From: Siderastrea siderea
Taxonomy: Eukaryota; Cnidaria; Anthozoa; Scleractinia; Rhizangiidae
Assembly (NCBI GenBank): GCA_964030785.1
Contig: OZ034975.1
Coordinates: 46,855,069 to 46,919,068, forward strand
Direction of reading: 5' to 3'
Length of the DNA: 64,000 bases
In this document: in pieces, positions 1-43,600 of the stretch
How positions within the stretch are numbered: position 1 is the first letter of the stretch
Layout of the letters: the number at the start of each line of letters is the position of its first letter
Notes under the pieces: model-generated
Told to the model about the DNA's origin: nothing
What the model saw: only the letters and a program-made list of their open reading frames with translations
Database searches by the model: none
Made by a program: the position numbers and the translations under genes

Positions 1-3000
1 TTACACGAAAAACTATCTAAATGACACGAGGAGAAAAAAATGATAAAACGTTTTAACATACCTGTCCTTGTTCAGAAAGTTCTTCTTCATCTGCATCACA
101 GAAGAAGTCTTCATCTTCCTCTATAATCATAAGAGATCAAGATAATGGTTAATAAAAAAAAATTGCTTTCATATTTCAAATTTCTTTCTTTCTCTCCTTT
201 CAGTTAGAACCTATGTTGATGTCCAGATACATCAAATGACATAGTCTAAATATTACTTCTTCTTAGTAATGCCTAAATTACAAGTACCTTCTCCTTGCTC
301 CTGTGGGTCTGGGTGAAGAATCTGACAATCTGAGAGAGCTGTAAACATGATATCCACTGAAAGATACAAGGTGGAAATAAATCATTTATAAATCATTTAT
401 TGATCCATTTTTGGCTTAATAAATATCCTACTGATTACAAATGAAGTGTCTGGGACCATGATTCAGTGACCACTTGGGAGAAGTGTCTGCTTGTTTGTGA
501 GGTACAACATGTAGTGTTTTTATGTGCGACCATCTATTACAGAAACATCTTTTTTTTTGTTACACTTAAAAACCGTTGACAACTGGATGAAGCAAAATTG
601 AAAAGGTGAACATTCCTTTAGTTGGAAATGGGATGAAACAAGGGACAGATTTGTAAGTGTGTGGGCAGTATATCAATTAATACAGACGTTTTGCACTTTC
701 TCCTTCTTTTCTGGCCAATTTCTTTTCCCAGTAATGCAGGAACATCAACGACTGTCCACCTAGTGAATGTGCCCACTTATAGGAGGTTAAAGATGCAGTG
801 TTTGTGTGTGTCTGAGACCATGACAGAGTGACCACTTATGAGGTGTCTACTAATGGAATTAGACATCTGTTGGTGGACACTCAATAATGACTGTTAATGT
901 CACGCACAAATAAACAAAAAATGCATTTATGTGGGAGAAAAGGTTAGGGGTAAGTGTTGTCCAGGACCCGAGTGCTGCCTGTCACTTGCGAGGCCAGTCA
1001 ACGGGGCTAGTGTCAGCGAGTGGCATAGAAACCATGGATTGGGCGTCATGGAGTACAGCTGAGTAGCATGCACCTATGCCAAGCTCCCAGAAGGTTGGCC
1101 AGCAAGGGGAAATGGACGTGACCACTGTAGTGTCAACCCAAGCTAAGGCAACCGAGGCATCGCTTCAGTGTGGGACTGAAGGGTTGTCGCCAGCAACACT
1201 TATCCCCATAGATTCTGGAACAGAAATCCTCCCACACTGAGGTGGCTAAAAGAGCTGTTCACAGAAAAAGCAAGCCCCACCCAGGATGGTGCAAAGCAGC
1301 ATTCTGTTAGCAGCCTCAGACAGGATTCCCAGTTGCATAGCTACCACTCTCATCTAAATCTTGTTATTATTATTATTATTATTTTTTATATAGAATCCTA
1401 ACCATAGACATGATGGATGCAAGCTAGATAGTTAATAGTCTTCAGTTAAAGCCTCAATGGTTTCGCTATTAGACTTAACATATAGTTCGGTTCTGACCAA
1501 TAAAGGCCTTGACACAAGATGTATAGGAGGTTAAAAATGCAGTGTTTGTGTGTCTGAGACCATGACAGAGTGACCACTTATGAGGTGTCCACTAATGGAA
1601 TTAGACATCTGTTGGTGGACACTCAATAATGACTGTTAATGTCACGCACAAATAAACAAAAAACGCATTTATGTGGGAGAAAAGGTTAGGGGTAAGTGTT
1701 GTCCAGGACCCGAGTGCTGCCTGTCACTTGCGAGGCCAGTCAACGGGGCTAGTGTCAGCGAGCGACCACAAATGAGTGTCATGATCTTAGAAGAGGTTGT
1801 GGTTACAAGAGGTGTAAAACGTAGCATTTGTGGGCATCTGGGACAAGACTGAGAGTCTGCTTTGGAGATATGTATGTGCTACTAAAGGTTTTACCAAATG
1901 GAGGTAAGTAGAAATGAATCTGGGCTTGAAGTACTACCAGTGATTTGATGTAGGTTACAAAAAAGGTTTTTTTTTTCCTGATTATTGTGTCCTTACATTT
2001 TGACTTGTCTTCTGGAACAAATCTGATTTCTCCAACTTTTTCGTTGCTATCGTCACTGGCCCCGTCATTATCATCATCTGCAAAACACAGCAATTGTCAA
2101 AACTTGTTAAGTACTAACTGAAGTTATTAAATTTATGTGGTATAGTAGCATATGTAGTAATCATATGTAGCACAGCCTTGTACACACACTGGGGTTATTT
2201 TAACCATGTGGCCCATCTATGGCACGTGACTTTTCCACAGTGTTATGGTGGATCAACCATCTTTCCAGATAAGCACTGTGAATTAAATCATTATACAAAT
2301 TTCGAGCAAACCATGGTTTTATTCATGGCAGCGTGGTGGTGCAGTGGTTAGTGCGTTGGACTTCAGATCAGAAGGTCGGTGGTTCGACGCCCAGACTCTG
2401 CCATCGTGTTGTTTCCTTAGACAAGAAACTTTACCCCACATTGTCTCTCTCCACCCAGGTGTATAAATGGGTACCAGTAGCATACTGCTGGGGGTAACCC
2501 TGCGATGGACTAGCATCCCATTCAGGGGGGAGTAGCAATACTCTCAGTTGCTTCATGCTACGGAAGCGGGGATAAGCTCCAGCCGTGTGAGCCTCCTTGG
2601 CTCGTGTGCGACTTTACCTACCTTACCTTATGGTTTTGTTCACAGAGCTTATTTTTGGGTGTTGTGGTGTTAATCCTTCAAGACCAAAGATGAATATCCA
2701 CCACTAGAATTATAAAAAATTAATTGGATGTACATACCATCTAATGGCGAATCCATCATACAATAGATGCACTCATGAGGAAACTGTGATGTATCTCTGC
2801 AGACTGCGTGTAAAGATATTGATGGGTACTCCAGTGAGAAGCCTTGACCAGATGAATCACACCAAGACAATCTCCTGAAGATAAATAAATACAAAATACT
2901 TTGATTGCTTGCTTCTCAAATCGAAGACACCTCATGGTTTGTCACCATCATTACCATCAATGCTGATAATTATAGTCATCACCATTATCAACTACCAACC

Positions 3001-3669
3001 AAGTGTGCTTTCTATATGAATTCCACACTACAGACAAACCAATTATAACTACCCTTTAAAATTCTACGCCAAGCAGCAAAGTTCTAAAGCAGCTTTCTTT
3101 TGGTATCATAAAACCAAACCCCTGTAAATAGTCTGACCAGTCACAACAGTTACAAATAACACAATGAACTATTTAGAAAGCAGAGCAATAATTAATAATT
3201 GGTTGAGAAATTGGCACATTAGTTGGTGTGGCACATCATCATCACCCTCCTCCTCTCATCATCACCCTCCTCCTCCCCCTCTCATTATCACCCTCCTTCT
3301 CCAGTCCTCCTCTCATCGTCACCCTCCTTCTCCAGTCCTCCTCTCATCATCACCCTCCTTCTCCAGTCCTCCTCTCATCATCACCCTCCTCCTTTTCTCA
3401 TGAGCATCGTCACCACCACCATCATCATCACCCTCCTCCTCTCATCATCACCCCCCTTCTCTTCCTCTCATCATCATCATCATCATCATCATCCACTGCA
3501 ATGTAGCTTAAACTGCAATGTAGCTTACAGCCGCTGCACTAATAGCTTACTCTGTTGCTATGTACAAAGTTCCCACTCCATATGATTTCTCTTGGACAAA
3601 AGCCTCAGTTTTTTCTTGGACATAGTGCAATCCCTCAGTAGGAGGAGGAAACGAAGTCATCACAACCAT
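1..3669 (-). CDS. CLNS1A: CLNS1A / pICln methylosome subunit, first five exons (3' end outside window)
   Basis: pICln is the chaperone subunit of the PRMT5 methylosome. It holds Sm proteins before snRNP assembly in the cytoplasm. Minus-strand exons are 3551-3669, 2738-2874, 1997-2077, 288-356 and 62-120; their phases 2, 1, 1, 1, 0 all join and total 155 codons. The last visible donor is at 60-61, so the gene continues left of the window. Seen: an N-terminal SFPPPTEGL, then RLSWCDSSGQGFSLEYPSIS, the PH-like domain signature of this family, then an acidic DDDND stretch, EIRFVPEDKSK, ILHPDPQEQGE and an acidic stretch ending EQGQ. The start is either Met at 3669 or Met at 3660; the second gives a length closer to the vertebrate protein. 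Introns contain a CATCACCCTCCT minisatellite, a SINE and a 243-base direct repeat. The family assignment is secure; the C-terminus is unseen. Confidence 0.93.
778..1020. repeat. 243-base direct repeat, copy 1 (CLNS1A intron 3)
   Basis: This begins TATAGGAGGTTAAAGATGCA and ends GTGTCAGCGAG. It is nearly identical to 1522-1762, with only a few substitutions and a dinucleotide length change. Neither copy shows coding potential. Confidence 0.9.
1522..1762. repeat. 243-base direct repeat, copy 2 (CLNS1A intron 3)
   Basis: This is the second copy of 778-1020, offset by about 744 bases. The near-identity inside an otherwise drifting intron suggests a recent local duplication or two ends of one inserted element; 1021-1521 lies between them. 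Confidence 0.9.
2326..2629 (+). mobile_element. tRNA-derived SINE, family 1, copy 1
   Basis: The 5' part carries a tRNA-like A box (GCAGTGGTTAGTGCGTTGGA) and B box (GGTTCGACGCC). A shared body follows, containing AAACTTTACCCCACATTGTC and TAAATGGGTACCAG. It is flanked by a 13-base target-site duplication, ATGGTTTTATTCA (2313-2325) and ATGGTTTTGTTCA (2630-2642). Related copies are at 28901 and 43061. Confidence 0.88.
3228..3495. repeat. CATCATCACCCTCCTCCTCT-type minisatellite
   Basis: A pyrimidine-rich tandem array with a core of TCTCATCATCACCCTCCT and interspersed TCTCCAGTCC blocks, ending in (CAT)n. It lies in CLNS1A intron 1. Long Ser/Pro/His ORFs across it are by-products of the repeat. 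Confidence 0.9.
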
Positions 3670-4076
3670 GTTCTCGCTCGCAGAGTTCTGTACAAGTGTA
3701 CAACGAGGGTTTGACACTGAGTAACAGTAGTACACTGATAGTTGAAAAGTGTTTGCAAAACTCCTTGGTTTTCGAAGAGGCACAAATGAGCAGCTAGGAA
3801 ACTGGAAATTCAGGTATTACCACCCTGTTTTCATCTCTAGATATTTCACCAAAGGGCTAAAGAGAGGGCAAAACGACGAGAAACGTAGAACGACTCGTAT
3901 CACTCGCACATGGAGAATTATTCGAGGAGGTCTGGAAACCAATGCCAAATCACTAGCATCGCGGGCTCAACTAATAATTATTCAATATGGCGGACGACAG
4001 TGCCATCTTTTAGCAGAATTTCTTGAAAGGTTTCGTGCAAGATTTCATCGAGGCACTGGCTTTCTGAATCCCGATT
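3670..4076. promoter_or_regulatory. Divergent CLNS1A/PANK4 promoter region
   Basis: The 407 bases between the two start codons must carry the 5' UTRs and promoters of both genes, which are transcribed away from each other. A YY1-type sequence, AATATGGCGG, lies at 3984-3993. No TATA box was recognised. The ATG inside that motif opens a nine-codon upstream ORF (3987-4013, ending TAG) ahead of PANK4, if transcription starts upstream of it. Promoter function is inferred from gene arrangement only. Confidence 0.6.
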
Positions 4077-35795
<31,719 letters not shown>

Positions 35796-35849
35796 TGGTG
35801 AAGATAATAGGGAAGATGATGGTGATGTTGATGTTGGTGATGTTGTTGA

Positions 35850-35883
<34 letters not shown>

Positions 35884-35889
35884 GGTGGT

Positions 35890-35927
<38 letters not shown>

Positions 35928-35938
35928 CGGCGGCGGTA
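35796..35938. repeat. Compound (GAT)n-(GGT)n-(GGC)n microsatellite after PANK4 stop
   Basis: The triplet array starts directly after the PANK4 stop codon, so it should lie in the 3' UTR. It shifts from GAT/GTT to GGT to GGC. ORFs of poly-Pro, poly-Gly or poly-Ala here are artefacts of the repeat. Confidence 0.93.
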
Positions 35939-37686
35939 AAACGGCTAACGGGAGGAAAAATGACCAAGAATGAATGACCAATTTTTAATATATCAGATAA
36001 TGATTTTTACTGGACACAAACTGTAAATATGAAGGTGGATACGTTGAATGTAAAATGAACGCAATTTAAGGTGTAAAAAATAGCTCACTTTTGTTATTTA
36101 TCTATGTTACCATTTCCGAAAAGAGAGACCTCGGTAGTATATCCATTCCAATTTTAACACCCAGGTCAACCTTCATCGCCATAGTTATTGTCTTTGTTTT
36201 TGATGTTTCATAAGGGGATAAAGTTACAGTATAAAATACACGATGTTGAGATATTGACTGCTACATTGTTAGAAAATCATTAACCCTTTAAGCTTTAACA
36301 GTCACGAGAATGAAATTTCTCTTTACATTATCATTACTTGTGCCGAATTAAGAAAATAAGCAGAATTTCGTTCGCTTAAGAGGCATTCACAAGTCGTTTT
36401 TCCAATATAGTTGAAAGAGGTCAGCCTGTTTCACTCTATCGTACCATCTTCGGTATCGGCATATGTAATGTTTTTCCACTCGCAGAGTGAATTTAAGTTT
36501 GATTGAGATAGTTGGATTCGGCAACACCATTCGCTGCGTGGTACCCATGTATATGCACTTTAATACTAGGTGGAGAGAGAGAGACAGAATTTGAAGTAAG
36601 ATTTCCTTTCTAGGGGAACAATACCGTCAGCACGACGACAAATTGGCGCGCTGACTTGACCACTTGTCTTCACTACAGGCTACTTTGTCACGCAACTCTC
36701 TGAAGTGTAGCCTGAGAAAACAGCCGACGTTTCGTGAGTTGCGACTTGAGCCCTCGGAAAACGACGTCTGAGAGCGCAGAAATTCCATATACTGATGACG
36801 GGTCACTGCCCAGATCTAGGTAGTGCTTCTGATTGGTTGAAACGAAATTCCCTCGCGTTTCAACCAATCAGAAGCAGTACCTAGATCTGGGTAGTGACGC
36901 GTCATCAGTATGGAATTTCTGCGCTCGTTACTCGGACGTCGTTTTGCGAGGGCTCAAGTGGCCACCTCGCGAGACGTCGGCTGTTTTCTCAGGCTATCTG
37001 AAGTGCAGAGAAGTTCGAAAGCCTAAAAAAGTATGTATTTCACAGGCCAGGTATGAAATTGGAATTGGAAATTTGCATACTTCCATTCGACCAAAAATTC
37101 CGGTTTGAAATTTCGAAAATTTCACGTGGGCAAATGGAACAGTTACAAGCCAGCCCGGTTGGACCGAACCGTTCCATTCAGTTTCGGACGGAAATTTCCA
37201 GAAATTTACTACAGAGAAGTACTGGAAACCGAAATTGTTTCGAATGGAACAGTTATTTCCGATCAGAACCATCCAACCGAAAAAAGCGGTCCACCTCCAA
37301 AGGGGGACTTTTTTCCCTAAACTTTTCCGGTCGGACAGAACCGTTCCATTCAATTTCGGACCGAAATTTCCGCAAATTTGGTTGAATGGAAAGTGTGTAG
37401 GGTCAGTGTTTGGAGGACCGGGCGGCACATCTCCACCAAAAGCTAGGAGGAGTAATACCCCCTCTCCCCCCCCCCCCGCCCCCGCCCGGATGTTGAACCG
37501 ATCATTCAAAATAGCGTGACCTATGAAGTGCCGCGTGAAGTTTTACCTACATGTCGTGACAAAAACTACGGTAAATCATCCTTCGCAAATCACTCATCAG
37601 TCGGGGTTCGCTGTTAGCAGGAATCAAAGAAACTCATTGTGTGTACCCGATGTTTGCAAGCGCGTAGTTGTGTAGTGTGTTTTGCC
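35939..37686. other. Interval between PANK4 and receptor C
   Basis: It contains the remaining PANK4 3' UTR (no clear AATAAA was found), one foldback MITE at 36708-36996 and a stretch at 37050-37390 with repeated GGAAATTTC and GAACCGTTCCATTCA motifs on both strands. No gene was recognised. Confidence 0.6.
36708..36996. mobile_element. 289-base foldback MITE with 9-base target duplication
   Basis: The arms TAGCCTGAGAAAACAGCCGA and TCGGCTGTTTTCTCAGGCTA extend inward to a central TTGGTTGAAACG / CGTTTCAACCAA hairpin. TCTGAAGTG flanks it at 36699-36707 and 36997-37005. A 9-base duplication suggests Mutator-like mobilisation. Confidence 0.92.
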
Positions 37687-40600
37687 ATGTTTTCCAAATT
37701 GAAGCTCGGACTAAGCAACTCGATGAATGTCGTTAGCTTGATTATTTTATCCGTAACTTTACTGCTTGTTTTCGCTGGATTTGTACGCATTGAGATTAAA
37801 CTGAATGAACAAGAAACCAAGCTGGCCGCTGTCGAGCGAATTTGCATTGAACGGACTCCAAAATTGTCGCCAGAATTGAAAGGTAAGAAAGTGATTTTGG
37901 TTTTTTATAGTTCACGTGCTCACACTGTGGGTTGTGTAAATTGGCTCACGTTGTTTTGTGCTGCTCTTTGGCATCATTACATTAACAGACTCAGCGATAC
38001 ACTGTAAACCGATTGTAAACGTACAACTATTTTTTAAAAATTTAATGCTGGGAACCACAGGAAATCAACCACCCTTGCTCCACATGGGCCCCACTCCTGT
38101 ACGCTATTATAACTCGCTCATCCAGACGAAGAAGGTGAGCATGGGAATTCCCATACCAAAGAGACAAAGGTGCCCGTATTAAAACATTAACAGATGCTGT
38201 GTGTCAGCTCTGCAAGCCCAGCTCTCATCCGAGGGGAGGTAAGGAATCTCAAGAGGGTGAAACACAGGATTAGAGCATGGACTGGTATGATGCAGGATTG
38301 CGGATCGGGACAAACGTTACAGAAAGTACAACGTACCACAGCGCTGATTTTAAGAACGGCCAAAAGCGCAACACGACTTCTTTGTGTTCCTTAAATAATT
38401 ACCAGAACTAAGCCTGACGACTGTTAAAGGTTTCTTATTGGTTTCCCCAAGGAAAGAGCGGTTACCAGGTCAAGGAAAATATCATCAGGAACCGTCGCAC
38501 CGGGGCTGGGATTGCAGTGTCTAATGGCAGTGCTGCTGATCAGAACTTAGAATCCGCCAGCAAACTGGTAGAAATAAGAAAAGAAATCAAGGATGATCTA
38601 CAAAGAATGAAGGAGGAGAACTCACGTGTCTGCAGAACAGCTCTCGGCTCAGTAAGTAAAACCCCGGGGGCGGGGGGGTACTCCGAGTTTCAAGTGATGG
38701 GGATGATCGAATGGGGGCAAAAATCAAAACCCAAATAAATCCCTAGGGCTTCCAACAAAACCCACAAAAATCCCTGCACCAAACATTTGCCCCCAAAAAA
38801 ATCCCATGCCGAATTTCCAAGCCTTTCCAGAAAGGATTAAATGATATAACACGAAAAAAAAAAACACTAGAAATTGAATGTTTGTGTTTGTTTATATTCA
38901 TCATACCAGTTGATTCTATATTTTCCTCATCTGGTGGTCATTCTAGCAACACTAGGGACATCCCAGAACATCTTCTGCTTCAACAATAACATTGTGAATG
39001 ACAACTTTAAACAAGACCACCCAGGCAAGAACAAGGTTGGTTGTACTTTATGCGCAGAACTACGCGGCCGGGATACGTGGTCATCTTCACGAATCTTCAG
39101 ATTGTTTTGAATACCCAAAATAATCCTTACTTAAATCAAGCCACCCAAAACAATACCTGCCAAATTTTCCTACCCAAAAAAATCCAGGAATAAAAAAATT
39201 TCAAACCCAAAATCATCCTTCAATCATCCCCGTCACTTGAAATCCGGAGTAACCCCCCCCCCCCCCCGGCAAGTAAAACACTATCATGACCTGTTATTAG
39301 AGACTTGAGAACATTGCTTTTGAGCAGCACCAAATGGGAACACTGGATACTTTGAAAACGTTCATTTGAATGGCTACACTTAAGAATTTCTACCACTGAC
39401 TGACACGCTCGCGGACTCACACGTTATGCCTACATTTGTACGTCAAAATAAACAGTACCACAAGAAAGTACGTCTCAGTAGCTTTCATTTGAATGGTTAC
39501 ACTTAAGGATTTTACTCACGGACTCAAAAGTTAGACTTACCTTGTACTGCGTGATAAACAGTACCGCTGGAAAACACCACTGCTCAATAGCTTTCATTTG
39601 GGTAGTCATACTTCAGGATTTCACCCGCAGACATAACACGAGCAGTTAAACCTTCTAGGAAGATTGAAATCCAACAGTGGCTATTTTATTGAATTTTCAG
39701 AAGTGTCTTCGAGGACCGCCAGGCGAACCCGGCTCAAAGGGGGATAAAGGAGACAAGGGCGACTTAGGGATTCCAGGAGCCACCGGTATTAAAGGGGAGA
39801 AAGGAGATAAGGGAATCCAGGGACCTCCAGGAATACCCGGTCAGTCAAAGAGGCCTGATTATCAGCGAGTGGGCTCCCCACGGGTTGAGGTGTTTCCGTC
39901 AATTTTGACCGTGAATGAAAATCAGACGGCTAGGTTTCACTGCGCTGCTACAGGTAAGTGCAGATAAATACAAAGGTCCTAAAATGACGTATGAATATAT
40001 GTCTTCATCATCTCTTTGGTCTTACTTCTTATCTTAACTTGGAGGCGCATGATGTGGCGCTATTTTGGCAGAAACGTTTGGGACACTAAGCCTCCTTTTT
40101 ATGTAAACAAGGGTAATATATGTTCCCCTCCCCCCTCCCCATGCGAAGAACAACGTCGAGACTCAGGAATCAAGCTTGGTTCGGGCATCTCTCTCCATTA
40201 TGGACTTAATTTGAGGGGGAGGGGGTGGAGATAGGATTTGTAAAGTGCAATTTAATACTTATACTATCGGAGACTTTCAAATTGCTTACAAAAAAGCTAT
40301 AATCATTGAAATTTTTCGTGAAGCAATTGCCGATTATTACTCCCCCATGTAAGCTATACATAAATACAAAGCGCAAACGGTATGATTTTTAAGCTTTCTC
40401 GGCTCTGAAATAGGATACGGATTTTGACCATTTTGGTCTGAAGTACGATTTGTTTTTCCAAATGATCTGAATTGAGGTCAACTACATGGATTACGACCAC
40501 TGATTTGGCTCGGTAGGTTTTCGAACTTTTAAATTTGGGTTCATAGCGAAAAACTGGAACAACGATTTTTCTGAAAAATTGGATTGAAATATATCAGGTG

Positions 40601-43600
40601 CGAAGAGTTAGGTTAGTAAATTTTGAGATTCTTGCAGACTATGGCATGTCTTCGTACTCTTTGACACATTTTCTCCTTTGTACCACAGGTGACCCCAAAC
40701 CTGTCATAGCGTGGCGTAAGGACGGTACGGTGCTACGAAATGGACGCAAATACAGCGTACTACGCAGTGGCGAGCTGATAATTAGACATGCGCAGTACAA
40801 TGACAGTGGAGCTTATGAGTGTGTGGCGCGGACGAACCGGGAACGAGTGGAGACCCTATCAGAACTCGTGGTCAGAGGTAAAGTTCAAGTTAAACTTACA
40901 GGTTAAGTTAAAATTTAATAATACCTTGACAGATACAGTAGATAGAGAAGGAAAAAAATGAAACGGAAACTGAATTACCATTGAAGGTTTATTCTGGGGA
41001 GTAACAAGTGAGAGCGTGTATGAAGAACATGTGTTCTACACAGCTGAACGTCAGGGTTGTGTAAACTGCGAATACAGCCGCCTCTCATCACTCCCGGCCG
41101 CTAGGGGCACTGCGCGATGAGGAACGGCCGCGAGTGATGAGAAGCGGTTGTATTCGCAGGCTTGGGGTTGTGTTTCATGTGTTTTCCCATAGGTTTGCAT
41201 TCGAATTGGATCCTGGTAGAAATTGTATAGAAGAAAGGAAAAGGTGAACGGACGGAAGAACGAACGAACTATGAGCGAGCGAAAGAACGGAAGAATGAAG
41301 GAACTAACGAAATAACGAACCTAAAAATGAATGCACGAACAAAGGGACGAACAGAAGAATGGATGAACAAGCGAACGAATCGAACGATCAAGCGATTGAC
41401 AGTCTGAACGAACTAAAGCAAAATACGAACAAACAAGTTAGCGAAAGAACGTGAAATTGAAGCAGCCGGGATTAAACGAACAAGAGGAACAAAGAACGAG
41501 AGGATAAATGGGAAATTAAAAAGACGGGATGTGGGGAGGGGGGAAGGGCGGCAATCGATGAGGGATGAACAGCGACGGTGACTGAAGTTTAAATCACTTC
41601 AAATGTTGCTTTATTGATGACAATTTTTGTAAAATGTTTGTACTTTTTAGTGACTCCTCTCATCAAACCGCTCACTGAACGTTCCATATATGTCATAGAG
41701 GGAAACGATATCACTTTCCCAAAGTGCATCGCGTCAGGGTTTCCTTCGCCAACCATCACGTGGTCTCGAGTGTTCTCCAGTCTCCCGGCAAGACGCAGCT
41801 TTTCCAAGAAGGGAAATCTCACAATCGTTAATACTACTGTGGAGGATTCTGGGATGTATGTATGCGAGGCTACAAATTTCATTGGCAAGGCCCGAGTCAT
41901 GACGCAACTTGTTATTCTATCGATACCAAGGTTTACTGTAAAACCACCTGAACAACTTACTATCAACACAGGTGAGGAAGACTGCCAGCAATCTTTATTT
42001 TTCTTTAAACACAGTAGAGCGCACTAAGACTTCCTTGTATGCGACATTAAAATTCTTCACGCTATCCTTGATGCTTCTGTCGCTAAGGAAAACTACCCTT
42101 AAGTTACCGAGTTCGCAAGTGGAACTGAATGTATTTCGAAAGTTGTTTCATTAAGTTTTTATTAAAAAAAAACAACGCTACATGAAAGCTTTGAACCGTG
42201 GCACTTAATGAAGGATTTCATCCTTAGTCCACGTACTAAAAAGTTAAGAACCCATCGGCACTGGACATGGCATCAAATTTCCTTATAAGGTAAAAAGCAG
42301 GGTTATTGGCTGATAACTTGTTGGCGGTAAACCAGAAAGAACTAATGCTAAAATATTAATAACCGAGATTGAGAATTCATAAAGGCGCCGGTTTCCTACA
42401 AGATTCTTGGCAGCGTCTGACTAGTTCTTACGTTTGCGAGTATGGTTCCGACAAAATTTTGCACTGAATTGAATTCCACTTACAATTGCAAGGCCGGTTT
42501 TCCTTATTTGGTTCCACTTCCGTCTTCAGTTAATTCAAGTTGCGAGAAACATTTAAATGACAAACGTTCTTTTAATAGCGATCCGATTTACCCACTTTTC
42601 ATTTCCAATAGGCGATATACTGACAGTCAACTGCAGTGCACAGGGAGACCAAACTTTACGTGTCGCGTGGAGTCGTGAGTATGCAGAGCTTCCCGATCAT
42701 AGGGCAACTATTCGACGTGATGGAACCCTGATAATAACCCAAATAGTCCCAGAGGATGCTGGGAAATATTTCTGTATCGCCATTAGTGTGGGTGGCGCCA
42801 TCACGGTTACCGCTGACATGAACCTCATTGTAGTAGAGAGTAAGTGGCGTTATTTGTTACTGTCGCCAAAACTGGGTCCAGAGAAAATTTTTTGTTCCAC
42901 CTAAGTTCAAATACACTCGATTTTGAGACGCTTTTTTTAGTTGCTGCCTGGATAAATCGCTCATATTAACGGTTCTTTCCTAACACAAACCAGAAAAACA
43001 AGAGGACAATATTTTCCTACACATGTATCTTTAAAAGGTCATAGCCACCAATAGCTTGCCTGGAGGCGCGGTCATGCAGTGGTGAGCGCGTCGGCTTCTG
43101 AACGGAGTTTCGATCAGAAAAATGAAAGGTTTGTTTGTGAAAGAAACTTCACTCCACATTGTTACTCTCCACACGGGTGAATAAATGGGTATCGGCAAAA
43201 AAAAAACAAAAAACAAAATGGTGGAGGTAGTACATCCCACCCGGCAAAGAGTAGTGATACTTCATGTTGCTTCTTGCTTCAGAGACCGAAGATAATTATT
43301 TCATTTCTTTCCTAGAGGGCATGAAGAGAGGCATTTGCCCCATACCTTTCCCTGTTGATGTCTGTGAAGAGGAGTCTGATGACGAATGTACACTGGATAC
43401 TGACTGTTTTGGTGACATGAAGTGTTGCTCGGATTCCTGTCAGAAGCTTTGTGTACAACCACCACAGAGTAAGCTGGCTACTCGCATTAATTTTATTAAA
43501 TGAATAAATTATTGAATGAATGAATTAATATATGATCATTTCATTTATTAATATTCATTCATTCTCCATCTACGGGATAAATAGAACTCTCAATTGACCA

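Noticed and set aside
3164..3585. Overlapping Ser/Pro/His-rich ORFs
   Set aside because: They are read-through of the CATCATCACCCTCCT minisatellite in CLNS1A intron 1.
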